The position numbers and the translations under genes are program-made. A stretch of 64,000 nt of DNA. Source: an uncultured Anaerolineaceae bacterium. Lineage in GTDB: Bacteria > Chloroflexota > Anaerolineae > Anaerolineales > Anaerolineaceae. Below are positions 8,231 through 16,878 of the stretch, one piece after another (positions within the stretch are counted from its first letter, which is position 1; the number at the start of each line of letters is the position of its first letter). The DNA lies in contig CALCNO010000046.1 of NCBI GenBank assembly GCA_937897615.1, forward strand, positions 1 through 64,000, read 5' to 3'. The notes beneath the pieces are model-generated. The model had not been told where the DNA came from and made no database searches. It saw nothing but the letters and a program-made list of their open reading frames with translations.

Positions 8231-8566
8231 TTAAAATGCCCCCACTGCGGAAAGCACATCCGGGAAAATTTTAATGATGCGGTGAAAACCTGCCAGTTCA
8301 AAAACGGTTTGAATGGCAGAGCTTAGGCCGGCAACAACTACATCGCCGCGGTTGTAGCGCTTGCAATTCTTTAGAGAAGCGATCAACACACGTAAACCTG
8401 CGCTGGAAATAAAGTCCAGCCCGGTGAAGTCCAGGACAATTTTAAAACGACCCTGGTCGTTAATCTTTGCCAATTCTTCAGCTAACTTTGGAGCAGTAAA
8501 ACTATCCAGTCGGCCGGTTACTTTGACCACGTCGCAATGTTTGAATTGATTGGTTGAGATTTCCAT
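8231..8566 (-). CDS. STAS-domain anti-anti-sigma factor (RsbV/SpoIIAA family)
   Basis: 111 residues, one STAS domain. The motif LDFISSAGLRVL holds the Ser (54 or 55) expected to be phosphorylated by the kinase. When unphosphorylated, such proteins bind the anti-sigma kinase and free its partner. First gene of the operon; GGAGG lies seven bases before the ATG. The whole operon runs leftward from a promoter near 8611. Confidence 0.88.
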   Translation of the reverse strand: MEISTNQFKHCDVVKVTGRLDSFTAPKLAEELAKINDQGRFKIVLDFTGLDFISSAGLRVLIASLKNCKRYNRGDVVVAGLSSAIQTVFELAGFHRIIKIFPDVLSAVGAF

Positions 8567-8610
8567 TTCAGAACCTCCGCAGTTGACAATTAGTTAGGCC
8601 AGTAGTGATG

Positions 8611-8619
8611 ATTATATCA
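8611..8619 (-). promoter_or_regulatory. Extended -10 promoter of the Rsb operon
   Basis: On the minus strand the sequence reads TG-A-TATAAT (TATAAT at 8616-8611), a perfect extended -10, about 45 bases before the STAS start. No good -35 box is visible 16-18 bases upstream. Confidence 0.5.
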
Positions 8620-8667
8620 CGCAGGTTAATGGGAAGATTAAACGCTCCAAAAAAGGCTGTTTTTTTA

Positions 8668-8676
8668 TGGTATGAT
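8668..8676 (+). promoter_or_regulatory. Possible extended -10 promoter of the LysM gene
   Basis: TG-G-TATGAT (8668-8676), about 65 bases before the ATG at 8741. No clear -35 box. Confidence 0.35.
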
Positions 8677-8740
8677 GTTTTTTGGTAACTAAGATACTGC
8701 TCTACATTTCTGGAGGCAATACTTTCAAGCAGGAACTACT

Positions 8741-9487
8741 ATGAACAATTTTGACACGCCACAATCTGTTATTAAAAAATTCGAAAAACGCCAAAAGATC
8801 ATGCCATTCGTACTCGGGGTGCTGGCAGGCATATTGGCGATCGTGGGCATCTTTATAATCATCACAGTGGTTTCAGGCTCTAAGAAACCCTTGGGTAGCA
8901 TTTTTGCCACCAAGACGCCGACTGCCACGGCAACCTTTACACCAACGGCGACTGTTCCCTCGCCAACTGCCTCGAACACGCCGACTCCAAGCGACACGCC
9001 TACCCCCACCATGACTGCCACGGCCTCTGGCCCGCAAATCTATGAGGTGAAAGAGAATGACAGTTGTTCCGCTCTGGCCGAGCAGTTTAATGTGGACATT
9101 CTTGTCCTTTTGGCAATCAATAACTTTGAGTTGACCGACGGCATCTGCCCGATTGTCCCCGGCCAGAAGATCATCATCCCTGCCCCCGGCCAGAAGCTGC
9201 CCACCCCCACGCCCGTGCCCAGTGACCTGCCGCGCGGCACCGTAGTGGAATATACGGTTCAGAGCGGCGATACGTTAGCGACGATCGCATCTTACTTCAA
9301 CAGCACTGTTGATGACATCATTGCCAAGAACTCGATCACGGACATTAACATGATCTACCCGGGGCAAAAATTGAAAGTGCGCGTCAACCTGGTGACGCCG
9401 ACCCCAACCAAGCAGCCTACCAGCACGCTGGTTGGCGGCCAGTCGTTGCCAACCGCAACACCAACGCTCACGCCCACTCCTCATTGA
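8741..9487 (+). CDS. Membrane-anchored protein with two LysM domains
   Basis: 248 residues. A short cytoplasmic tail is followed by one transmembrane helix (about 20-43), a Thr/Pro-rich linker and a first LysM unit of about 100-150 (YEVKENDSCSALAEQFNV, ending VPGQKIIIP). A Pro-rich spacer leads to the second LysM unit of about 168-213 (YTVQSGDTLATIASYFN, ending YPGQKLKV), and the tail is again Thr/Pro-rich. LysM domains bind N-acetylglucosamine chains of peptidoglycan, so the protein probably tethers membrane to wall; no catalytic domain is present. The first unit contains a Cys pair (DSC... GIC) that could form a disulfide. Monocistronic: a bidirectional terminator follows. Confidence 0.85.
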   Translation: MNNFDTPQSVIKKFEKRQKIMPFVLGVLAGILAIVGIFIIITVVSGSKKPLGSIFATKTPTATATFTPTATVPSPTASNTPTPSDTPTPTMTATASGPQIYEVKENDSCSALAEQFNVDILVLLAINNFELTDGICPIVPGQKIIIPAPGQKLPTPTPVPSDLPRGTVVEYTVQSGDTLATIASYFNSTVDDIIAKNSITDINMIYPGQKLKVRVNLVTPTPTKQPTSTLVGGQSLPTATPTLTPTPH

Positions 9488-9548
9488 TTCAGATAGTCAA
9501 CTATCTGGCTGAGGGAATACCCCCGGCACTTACCAGGCAATAACAAAA

Positions 9549-9575
9549 ACGCGGACTGAAAAGTCCGCGTTTTTT
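9549..9575. terminator. Bidirectional intrinsic terminator between the LysM gene and queG
   Basis: The perfect 9-bp stem ACGCGGACT (9549-9557) / AGTCCGCGT (9562-9570) has a GAAA loop. A T-run follows on the plus strand and an A-run precedes it, so it can serve both convergent genes. Confidence 0.85.
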
Positions 9576-10611
9576 ATTTTTGTTCGAGTAGCGATTTGGC
9601 CAATTCTCTTAGTCGGGGGTCCGCCTGATGGTTCAGAAAATTGCGAAGGGCTGGTTGGCTGATCGAACCCTCAACACTGGCCAGGTTGATCAAGACATTG
9701 CGCACCCAACCGGAATACCTTGTGCGCAAAATGGCAGATTCGTGGAACTTTCTGGCAAACGCTTCCACATCCATTTCCAGGAAAGCCATCAGCTCAGCAG
9801 TGGTATAGGTTCCGCTCGTTTCGTCTTTTGCGGCATTGTGGTTCCACGGGCATACCGCCTGGCAAATATCGCAGCCAAACAACCAGGGGGGCGTGCGTGC
9901 AGCAATCTCCTGCGGAATTTGCTCTTTGTTCTCGATGGTGTGGTAACTGATGCAGCGTCTTGCATCGACAGTGCGATCCGGGGAGATGCACTGCGTTGGG
10001 CAGGCTGAAATGCAGCGTTGACAGGAACCGCATCTGTCTTCATGGTAGGGGGTATCCGGTACCAGTGCCAGATTGAGGAACACCTCCGCCAGCAAAAAAG
10101 CGGACCCGGCTATGGGACTGATCAGGCAGGAATTCTTACCGATCCACCCCAACCCGGCCCGTGCAGCCAGTTCGCGTTCCAAAACGGGGGCGCTATCGGT
10201 AAAGATACGATGCTCAACTTTTGTTCCACACAGGGTTTCAATGCGTTCCACCAGCAGGGCCAGTTTTTCCGGCAGTATAAGATGGTAATCTCTCGAACCG
10301 AGATAACCTGCCGTCAGGAATGTGCCTTTTTGCTCAAGTGCAGTGGGAGCATGCAGCGGGTACAAGTATGCCAGGCACAGAATGGAACTGGCGCCGGGCA
10401 TCAGCAGGCGCGGGTCCTGGCGCATGTTGCGGTGAAAATCCGTCGACAGGTATTTCATCCCGGCATGCTTGCCGGAGGCCAGCCAGTTCTCGTATTTTGG
10501 AAACCCTTCCAATGGGGCTGAGGTGGTGATCCCGCATAAACAAAAGCCAAGGCGGTAAGCCTCGGCTTTGATTTGTGCTTCCAAACCTGTAACTGCTTCT
10601 GGAAGAGCCAT
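9574..10611 (-). CDS. queG: Epoxyqueuosine reductase
   Basis: 345 residues. The N-terminal half matches the cobalamin-binding QueG domain (CGITTSAPLEGFPKYENWL, MKYLSTDFHRN, and GWIGKNSCLI around the middle). Two 4Fe-4S clusters follow: CGSCQRCISACPTQC, and CDICQAVCPWN with the earlier Cys ligand pattern. A HEAT-like tail follows (LRTRYSGWVRN ... LREL). QueG carries out the last step of queuosine synthesis on tRNA, reducing epoxyqueuosine with a B12 cofactor. AGGA precedes the ATG. The gene is the last of the leftward envelope run, eight bases after the NBR1-Ig lipoprotein gene. Function is well supported by domain order. Confidence 0.93.
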   Translation of the reverse strand: MALPEAVTGLEAQIKAEAYRLGFCLCGITTSAPLEGFPKYENWLASGKHAGMKYLSTDFHRNMRQDPRLLMPGASSILCLAYLYPLHAPTALEQKGTFLTAGYLGSRDYHLILPEKLALLVERIETLCGTKVEHRIFTDSAPVLERELAARAGLGWIGKNSCLISPIAGSAFLLAEVFLNLALVPDTPYHEDRCGSCQRCISACPTQCISPDRTVDARRCISYHTIENKEQIPQEIAARTPPWLFGCDICQAVCPWNHNAAKDETSGTYTTAELMAFLEMDVEAFARKFHESAILRTRYSGWVRNVLINLASVEGSISQPALRNFLNHQADPRLRELAKSLLEQK

Positions 10612-10619
10612 GAACCATC

Positions 10620-11327
10620 CTATGGGGTGGTGCTGGCGGTTGGCGTGGGGGTGCTGGTTGCGCTCGTTGGGGTGATGGTGCCAGTAACGGCAGTGGTAGG
10701 AGTTAAAGTGCCGGTGCCAACATTGACATACATGTAGAAAGGGTCACCAAAAATATAGCCAGTGGCAGTGTACATTTTCCAGTAGCTCGTGTAGAGGCCG
10801 TTGCTGGCGGGTGCGGTAAAGGTAACGCTTATGTCAACCGTATCGCCGGGTGCGACACTCTTGGTGAGTTTAACTGAGAGGGCGCCGCTGGCATCCTGCA
10901 TGCCATCCAGGTAGATCAATTTGTAATCGGTTGTCCAGGTGGTGGAGCCGGTATTCTGGATGCGCCAGGTTTTAACAAACGTCGATGAAGGGGCAACCTG
11001 TGAGTAATCCGGGATGGTAATATCTTCTATCCATTTGGAATTATCCCCGACGGTGGTGGCAAAAAAAGGATTTCTGGTTGGGGTGGCAGGCGCAGGGGTG
11101 GTAGCTGCCAGGGTAAGCGTTGGCGTACCTGTCTCGGTTGGCGTGAGCGTCGCCGTGGCAGAGGGCGTGAGCAGCGCCATCTCGGTGATTTGTGCCTGGA
11201 CGGTGGCTGCCAGTTCGGTAATCCTGGCAACTGGATCCACAGTAGGGGTGCCTTTAGCGCAGGCAGTGAGCGCGGCAAGGGTGAGGATGATCGCCAGAAC
11301 CCTTATGCCGTATTTTTTTACGAACAT
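10620..11327 (-). CDS. Lipoprotein with an NBR1-Ig-like domain
   Basis: 235 residues from the ATG at 11327, chosen because GGAGG lies six bases upstream and the protein then begins with a clean signal (MFVKKYGIRVLAIILTL) ending in the lipobox LTAC. The open frame extends 20 codons further upstream without a signal. A short coiled stretch and a Thr/Pro linker lead to an Ig-like domain at about 95-215 with the NBR1 four-Trp pattern (FVKTWRIQNTGSTTW, VAPGDTVDISVTFTAP, YTSYWKM, FGDPFYMYV). The tail is Thr/Pro-rich. NBR1-Ig domains are binding modules; in bacteria such proteins are envelope proteins of unknown ligand. Confidence 0.83.
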   Translation of the reverse strand: MFVKKYGIRVLAIILTLAALTACAKGTPTVDPVARITELAATVQAQITEMALLTPSATATLTPTETGTPTLTLAATTPAPATPTRNPFFATTVGDNSKWIEDITIPDYSQVAPSSTFVKTWRIQNTGSTTWTTDYKLIYLDGMQDASGALSVKLTKSVAPGDTVDISVTFTAPASNGLYTSYWKMYTATGYIFGDPFYMYVNVGTGTLTPTTAVTGTITPTSATSTPTPTASTTP

Positions 11328-11413
11328 GAAAACCTCCATAATCAACAAAGCTTCCCCTATTTTCAAACCGTAAGGGGGGATTGTCAAGTAAAAAATGTGG
11401 AGAAATTAATGAT

Positions 11414-12478
11414 TTATGGGTAGGGAACTAAGAAGGAAGCAGAAGTAAGATCCTCTGGAGCACCCTGGCTGAAGCCGCTCGTACCGTGGAATACGATGTA
11501 GTTCACTGCTCCCGGTGCAATGTAAATATTTTGCTTGTAGAGAACCCCGTTATAGTAAGTTGAGAGTTCGTAGTCACCTGCTGGCAGATTGCCAACCGCA
11601 AAATTCTCCTGGTAATAATCATCCACCTGTTTGGTTTTGGGAGCATAGGTGATGAGCGTTTGTGTTTTGCCGCTATCCAGGGATTTAAGCCACAGGTTTT
11701 TGGTGGTGAGGAGCATGCCATAGCTGGTCTCAACGCGCCCGGCCAGAACGCCGTATCCAACCAGGGGGGCGATCCATAGTTCCGGGTTTTGCACTTTATC
11801 TCCATCCTGGTTCTCAATGCGGATTTCAAAGTGCAGGTGCGGGCCGGAGGTGTTTCCCGTCATGCCGATCACGCCCACCTGGGTGCCGGTTTCAACCCAA
11901 TCCCCTTTATTGACAGTAACCTTATCGAGGTGGGCGTAAACACTGTAGATGGTATAGCCTTGAAAGGTAAAGTCGTGGCGGATCATTACAGCCATTCCGT
12001 AAGGATCGTTGGTGCTGTTGGCTCCGTTGAGCAGCCCGTAGCCGGCAAAAATCACCTTGCCGGCCGCTGCCGCCAGCACCGGGTCGCCTCTCGAGCCGAT
12101 GATGTCGATCCCGGTATGCACCACGTCTTCTTCCGGATAGTAATAGCCGTAGCGGTAATCGGCATTGAGATGGTGGTTATTGGCAATAGCAAGCGGGTGG
12201 GTAAAGTAAAAATGGTCATGGCTGGTGAGCGCAAGGGGAACGTCATAAACGGTACTTCCCCAGGCCGGGTCTGCCCAGGCAGGCTCCTGGCTAAAATCCG
12301 GTAATGTAGAGGTCGTGGCTTCTTCAGAAGGTGTCGGTGTAGCTTCGCTTGTCTCGGCTTTGGCAGTGGTACTGCCCAGGCAGAGCATTCCAGTCAGCAG
12401 GAAAATCACAGCGAGAGAGACAGCGAAGAACTGCTGAAAATGTCTTTTGGGGATATGTCGTAACAGGCGATGCTTCAT
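11414..12478 (-). CDS. Exported M23-family (LytM-like) peptidase
   Basis: 354 residues from the ATG at 12478, which overlaps the TGA of the upstream gene (ATGA). The longer open frame to 12628 lies inside that gene. A signal peptide follows (AVSLAVIFLLTGMLCL, predicted cleavage after AKA). The M23 domain at about 115-240 has the zinc ligands HxxxD (HTGIDI) and HxH (GPHLHFEI) and the YSVYAHL motif. M23 enzymes are glycyl-glycine or D,L endopeptidases that cut peptide cross-links in peptidoglycan; all metal ligands are present, so it may be active. A beta-rich C-terminal domain of about 110 residues is of unknown role. Confidence 0.88.
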   Translation of the reverse strand: MKHRLLRHIPKRHFQQFFAVSLAVIFLLTGMLCLGSTTAKAETSEATPTPSEEATTSTLPDFSQEPAWADPAWGSTVYDVPLALTSHDHFYFTHPLAIANNHHLNADYRYGYYYPEEDVVHTGIDIIGSRGDPVLAAAAGKVIFAGYGLLNGANSTNDPYGMAVMIRHDFTFQGYTIYSVYAHLDKVTVNKGDWVETGTQVGVIGMTGNTSGPHLHFEIRIENQDGDKVQNPELWIAPLVGYGVLAGRVETSYGMLLTTKNLWLKSLDSGKTQTLITYAPKTKQVDDYYQENFAVGNLPAGDYELSTYYNGVLYKQNIYIAPGAVNYIVFHGTSGFSQGAPEDLTSASFLVPYP

Positions 12479-14217
12479 TTTCCGGCTTCCAAAAGCTGGA
12501 TCACATCTGGCGGATAGAGTTCCAGCATTGCCTGTTCCCAGGACTTCCCCTGCGTGAAAGCAAAGGTATTGAAAAGGATGCCCGGGTAATAGGTACGCCA
12601 GTTGCTTTGCGCGGGCAGCCGTTGCCAACCGTACTGGAGTGCAATATCCGTAAAGTCTAGCCAGTACCCGCCTGGCGCAGCGGCGGTTTTGCCGCCGGCT
12701 TCAAAGGCGGCCAGGTCACCGGAGGCACGCGCGGGAAAATCCCACGTAGGTGTATGCACGGTCTCGCCGCAGGAGCCATCCTGCTTGAGGCATTTCACCC
12801 ACACCCGCCAGTATGTTTGGCCTTCAAAATCTTCACGGCTGACGGCCATCCAGCCGGCATCCAGGGGCGCCAGATTGAGCGCAATCGCTCTGCCGCTGTA
12901 AAGCCAGTTTTGCGGGATGCCCGGGTCTGCTGCCGTGGTGACCGGTAAAGCTGCGCTTTTTAAGATTCCCAAGAAATCCCAACCCAGCCTCGCGCCCACC
13001 GCCTGGCGCAGCGCCGCAAAACACTCGTCGCTCGTATCAGAGAGGTAAGCATTACTGACCTTGACGGACCCCAGTGCTACCAGCGAAAACCTGCCGGTAC
13101 CGTTTGGATCTAATGTTTGCACGGGCTGGCAATACGCTCCGCGCGGGCTGGTTGTAGATGCAGCCAGCAGCGCGGAGATGTTTTCAAAAGAGTTCCCTGC
13201 CGCCCATTGAAAATGAGTAGCTTTAGCCGGCAGGGCGATCAAAGGATATGCCAGTTGGCCGTTTTGGGCCCTGTACCCCGTGAGGTAGTATTGGTTGGGG
13301 TCATCGAACCTGGCGAGGATTGTGTTGCCATCAACGGACCAGAAGGGCAATTTGCCGGTACCGATGGCTGTTGCCCCGCCTGCAAGGTTGGATAATTGTG
13401 CAGATTCGATGGTACTTAAATCGCCTTGCAATTTCTCCCAGGCTAAAGCCTGTCCATCCGGCGACCAGGTCGGCGCAAGGTAATCGGCGTTATCCCCGCC
13501 GGCGATCAATTCAAAGCGGTTGTCAGACCGATCCAGGTCGGCAAGCCAGATCTCGTAGGAGTCATTGCGGTCACTGGAGAAAACCACCTGTCTCCCCAAA
13601 GGTGACCAGGCCGGGGAGATATTGTTCCCCATGTTTTCTGTCAATTGGAACGGCGCCGAAGCGCTATCGGTGGTGGATTGGATAAAGATGTTGCTTTCGT
13701 TACTCGATTCAACCGAATAGGTGATCCACTGGTTATCGGGCGACCAGTTGAGGCCATTTTCAAATTCAGGAGTGTTGGTGATTTGCCGGAGTGTGTTCGC
13801 TGCTAACTGCCACAGGTAAATGTCCCACTGGCCCGAGCGATTGGAAGCGAATACCATCGAGTTGCCGTCGGGGCTGATGGCGGGGTCGATATCATCCCAG
13901 TTGCCGCTGGTGAGGCGCGAAACCGGTAAGTAGTTGGGCTGGTAAGCATAAAGATGGCGGTATGCGCCATCGCCCATGGTAAATACGATCACCCCCACCG
14001 GAAGGTTGTTTGCCACCTGCGCGGGTGTTGGGAGCAATGTGGGGGTAGGTTGAAGGGTCTGCGTGGGGGTGCTGGTGGGAAGGATACTTGACTGGGTTGG
14101 CGCTGGTGTGTTGGTTGGCATAGGCGTGGCAGTTGGCTTGCTGCAGGCGCTTAACATCAGGCTGATTGTGAATGCGGCCAGAAGAAGAGTTCTTGAGTTG
14201 CGCTTCCAGATTGCCAT
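12475..14217 (-). CDS. PD40/TolB-like beta-propeller lipoprotein
   Basis: 580 residues from the ATG at 14217. This start gives a lipoprotein signal (LLLAAFTISLMLSAC) and lies 24 bases after the stop of the preceding gene; the longer frame to 14307 would overlap that gene. After a Thr/Pro-rich linker come at least four PD40 repeats (ISPDGNSMVFASNRSGQWDI, WSPDNQWITY, WSPLGRQVVFSSDRND, WSPDGQALAW). These are typical of TolB-like six-bladed propellers used as protein-binding surfaces. The C-terminal 230 residues have no recognised domain. It sits between two M23 peptidase genes, so a shared wall-remodelling role is an inference. Confidence 0.82.
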   Translation of the reverse strand: MAIWKRNSRTLLLAAFTISLMLSACSKPTATPMPTNTPAPTQSSILPTSTPTQTLQPTPTLLPTPAQVANNLPVGVIVFTMGDGAYRHLYAYQPNYLPVSRLTSGNWDDIDPAISPDGNSMVFASNRSGQWDIYLWQLAANTLRQITNTPEFENGLNWSPDNQWITYSVESSNESNIFIQSTTDSASAPFQLTENMGNNISPAWSPLGRQVVFSSDRNDSYEIWLADLDRSDNRFELIAGGDNADYLAPTWSPDGQALAWEKLQGDLSTIESAQLSNLAGGATAIGTGKLPFWSVDGNTILARFDDPNQYYLTGYRAQNGQLAYPLIALPAKATHFQWAAGNSFENISALLAASTTSPRGAYCQPVQTLDPNGTGRFSLVALGSVKVSNAYLSDTSDECFAALRQAVGARLGWDFLGILKSAALPVTTAADPGIPQNWLYSGRAIALNLAPLDAGWMAVSREDFEGQTYWRVWVKCLKQDGSCGETVHTPTWDFPARASGDLAAFEAGGKTAAAPGGYWLDFTDIALQYGWQRLPAQSNWRTYYPGILFNTFAFTQGKSWEQAMLELYPPDVIQLLEAGK

Positions 14218-14240
14218 TACTGCTCCCGGGCAGGCGGGCG

Positions 14241-15101
14241 TTACTCCGGATAGAGCAGGATCGCGGGGTCGATCGCCTGAAAAATACCTGATAGTGCCCA
14301 GATGCAATAATTGTACCGTTCTTCGTCTGTGTTCGAAGAATGGTAGGCGCCGATTGAACCGAATTGGGCATGGGAGGGGCCGATGCGAACTTCCAGGTGC
14401 AGATGGTCTTCAGCGGCGTGCCCGGTCTTCCCGGCGTAGCCGAGCAACTGGCCGCAGGCTACTGTGTCACCGGTTTTAACCAGGGGCAGGCTGGCAAGGT
14501 GGGCATAGAGTGTATATATGGATTTGGCGGTTGGGTCGTAACTTACCTGTGCGCCAGCAACCGGGCAGCGCTCGTCCGTCGAGTAAGCACTTGGCGGCAG
14601 TGGTGTGGGGGTGGTAATGGTAGGTGAAAAATCAGCGCTAATCTGTGTGAAAGGGGTTTCGATGAGCACCATGTACCCGTAGGGAAAGCGGTCGTTCTCT
14701 ATCAGGATTACTGTACCCGGCAGGATAGCCTGCACCGGAAAATTGGCAAAGGTGGTGTATTTCTCACCCGTGAGATTGTTTTCAAACTGGTAAAAAGAGA
14801 AATCAATGGCGGGGTGTCCGCTTTCAACGTAATTATCCGGGGTGATGAAGGCATACGAGGTGATCAACCTCAGTTGTGAGCGCTCAATTCCCTGCAAGGG
14901 GCTGCACACCTGCAATGCCATTTCGACTGTTGCTGTCGGGAGGGTGGTAGCAGTTGCGCTTGGGCTGGGCAGCGGGGTAGAAGTTGCCGTTGGTGTACTT
15001 GTAGTCGTTTCCGTAGCGGTGCTGGCTGCGCCGGTGGTGTTTCCGCAGCCGGTCAGGCACAGGCACATCAGCCCGGCGAGGATCGTATATCCGGTTTTCA
15101 T
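14241..15101 (-). CDS. M23-family peptidase lipoprotein
   Basis: 286 residues from the ATG at 15101, chosen because the protein then starts with a compact lipoprotein signal (YTILAGLMCLCLTGC). The open frame reaches 15134 inside the preceding gene. A Thr-rich linker is followed by an M23 domain with HPAIDF (HxxxD), YTLYAHLASL and DHLHLEV (HxH). All zinc ligands are present. It differs from the other M23 protein in this run by being lipid-anchored and by ending with the peptidase domain. The start codon lies inside an ATG-TGA cluster just after the stop of the 15110-15445 gene. Confidence 0.86.
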   Translation of the reverse strand: MKTGYTILAGLMCLCLTGCGNTTGAASTATETTTSTPTATSTPLPSPSATATTLPTATVEMALQVCSPLQGIERSQLRLITSYAFITPDNYVESGHPAIDFSFYQFENNLTGEKYTTFANFPVQAILPGTVILIENDRFPYGYMVLIETPFTQISADFSPTITTPTPLPPSAYSTDERCPVAGAQVSYDPTAKSIYTLYAHLASLPLVKTGDTVACGQLLGYAGKTGHAAEDHLHLEVRIGPSHAQFGSIGAYHSSNTDEERYNYCIWALSGIFQAIDPAILLYPE

Positions 15102-15109
15102 ACTTGTGC

Positions 15110-15445
15110 TCAGGAACTGGCCTCGATGGTACATTCTTTGTGGTCGATGGGCTGGTCGTCTTCGAAAAAGGTTTCGCAGTGCAGTGTGATGGGCAAGGGC
15201 GGGTTGACGCTGCGGAGGTGCAGCGTGAAATCCACCTGCAGCTCAGAACAGTTGATAATGAACGAGCGCGCAATGTGGGCACCGTTGGCGTCTTCCAGCC
15301 AAAAGGCCAGGTTGGGGTGGTCATTGCCTTCATTCAGGCGGATAGTGACCCTGGCTTTGTTTTCGGGTTTGAGCACTCCTTCCAGGCCGGCGATGGTGTT
15401 ATTGCCGTTGTGGGGTTCTTGTGCGGTTGGGTTTGAATTTTCCAT
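15110..15445 (-). CDS. Small protein of unknown function
   Basis: 111 residues, acidic, with no signal peptide or membrane segment and no family I recognise. It looks like a beta-rich single domain (ARVTIRLNEG, LQVDFTLHLRSV, PITLHCETF) and contains two Cys. GAGG lies two bases before the ATG. It is tightly packed between the DUF1015 gene (nine bases upstream) and the M23 lipoprotein gene (start eight bases past the stop), so it is probably expressed with them. Confidence 0.6.
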   Translation of the reverse strand: MENSNPTAQEPHNGNNTIAGLEGVLKPENKARVTIRLNEGNDHPNLAFWLEDANGAHIARSFIINCSELQVDFTLHLRSVNPPLPITLHCETFFEDDQPIDHKECTIEASS

Positions 15446-15454
15446 AGCCTCTCG

Positions 15455-16774
15455 TTAGCGCACGATCTTGCGCGCCTCAAGGTAAAAACGCTTTTCGTGT
15501 GCTTCTCCCATCGAGAAGGTTTTGCGGGGCAGGGCGCCATCCAGAATGACCGTTTTGAACAGCTGGTCTTTTCCCATCGGCGGCAGGTAAAAACCTGCGT
15601 TGCCAGGCTGGGCACCCAGTTCGCACACCACATCATCTCCATGCACGTAATCAATGCTTTCTGCTTGCCCGGCTTTGAGCCAGGGGTCCAAAAAGCCCTG
15701 CAGGGTACCCACCGGCAGAGTACTGGTGGGGGAGGTGATACTGAGAACTTTGCACCCTTGCGCAGAGACATAGCCAATCTTTTGCGCGTCCTGAGTTTGC
15801 TCCTTTACAGTACGCATCATTTCCTGCTGGTCCATGGCGACTGCGACTGTGAGCCTGCTGCCAAAGGCCTCTCTCATGGCCTGCAGTGGATCGGCTTTGA
15901 CGCCAAAGAGTACGCGGTGAATGGGGGCAAACTCAAGCCCGTGGTCGTGGATATTTTCCAACTCGATCAGTGCATAGCGGGCAGGATGATCCATGCCGAC
16001 TTCCGGTTTCAGCTTTTCCCAGATCGATTTGGCGGTTGCCAGTGAGTGGTTACCATCGCCAACCGCGTACAACAGGACGCCGTAATCTTTTGAGACACCG
16101 TACTTTGCGTGGAAAGTTTCCTGTTGCGCCAGTTTTTCCAGTGCAGATACTACGCCGGACTCCAAACCGGGCTGGGTTACTTTGCGCCCGCTCAGGTGGC
16201 CGCTGGAAAGCATCAGGTCAAAATCGTAAGCGAGCGGCAGGGTATTGGCGGCTTTTTCCACCGGCCCGATCACTGTATCCTGCGGGTCGTCAATGAGCAC
16301 AAGAATGTGCGGCAATTCTAGGCTGGCTTTCTCGCGGATTTTGATGCGCGGCGGCAGGCGGTCAAGGATGGTCCCCTCGGTGGCGCGGATAAGGCTTTGC
16401 GAACCTTTGGAGAAATCGTATTGCTCAAGGTCAAGTGCCACCATCAGGCCGCGGCGCGTTTTCCCGTCGACGCTGCGTTCCACGTAGATCATCCCATCGT
16501 AAGGAACGAGAATGCCTTTTTCGATGTACTCCTTCATGCGCACCTGTGTTGAGTACAGGCGCTCGGCTTCCTCCGCTTTGCCCAGGTAGATTTCCGGCAA
16601 TGTGATATTGAACGTGGAGGGGGCATCGCCCACAATCTCTGCTACCTTTTTCCAGTAATCGGGCTGTGAGGTAAACTGGTCACAGGCAATGACGGCCCAT
16701 TTTTGCAGGTCAACTGAAGGGGCTGGGAGCAAGAGGGTGGGGATTTGCAAGCCGATGGCGGGAAAATTCTTCAT
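15455..16774 (-). CDS. DUF1015 family protein
   Basis: 439 residues from the ATG at 16774, with GAGG six bases upstream; the longer frame to 16828 lacks a Shine-Dalgarno sequence. The N-terminus IGLQIPTLLLPAPSVDLQKW and the later motifs YWKKVAEIVGDAP, VPYDGMIYVERS and GVLLYAVGDGNHSLATAKSIWE are typical of DUF1015 (COG4198), a widely conserved cytoplasmic family. I know of no settled biochemical role. The conserved GDGNHSLAT segment may be a ligand site. It is the first gene of the leftward run that continues into the wall peptidases. Confidence 0.85.
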   Translation of the reverse strand: MKNFPAIGLQIPTLLLPAPSVDLQKWAVIACDQFTSQPDYWKKVAEIVGDAPSTFNITLPEIYLGKAEEAERLYSTQVRMKEYIEKGILVPYDGMIYVERSVDGKTRRGLMVALDLEQYDFSKGSQSLIRATEGTILDRLPPRIKIREKASLELPHILVLIDDPQDTVIGPVEKAANTLPLAYDFDLMLSSGHLSGRKVTQPGLESGVVSALEKLAQQETFHAKYGVSKDYGVLLYAVGDGNHSLATAKSIWEKLKPEVGMDHPARYALIELENIHDHGLEFAPIHRVLFGVKADPLQAMREAFGSRLTVAVAMDQQEMMRTVKEQTQDAQKIGYVSAQGCKVLSITSPTSTLPVGTLQGFLDPWLKAGQAESIDYVHGDDVVCELGAQPGNAGFYLPPMGKDQLFKTVILDGALPRKTFSMGEAHEKRFYLEARKIVR

Positions 16775-16826
16775 GTGCACCTCGTAAGAGTGATCTATTG
16801 ATGATTTTACCAGACTCCACAAAAGC

Positions 16827-16860
16827 AAAAAAAGGACGGCCGCTCGAGGGTCGTCCTTTT
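16827..16860 (-). terminator. Intrinsic terminator of the DegV gene
   Basis: The stem AAAAGGACG (minus 16860-16852) / CGTCCTTTT (16838-16830) is followed on the minus strand by a long T-rich run. It separates the DegV gene from the DUF1015 operon. Confidence 0.7.
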
Positions 16861-16878
16861 CGCTTGGAGAGATTTTGC

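Noticed and set aside
8920..9030. Low-complexity direct repeats in the LysM gene
   Set aside because: They encode the Thr/Pro-rich linker and are explained by its composition; not a CRISPR or a mobile repeat.
14040..14140. Repetitive G/T-rich stretch in the PD40 lipoprotein gene
   Set aside because: This is the Thr/Pro linker after the lipobox read on the opposite strand; no independent repeat structure.
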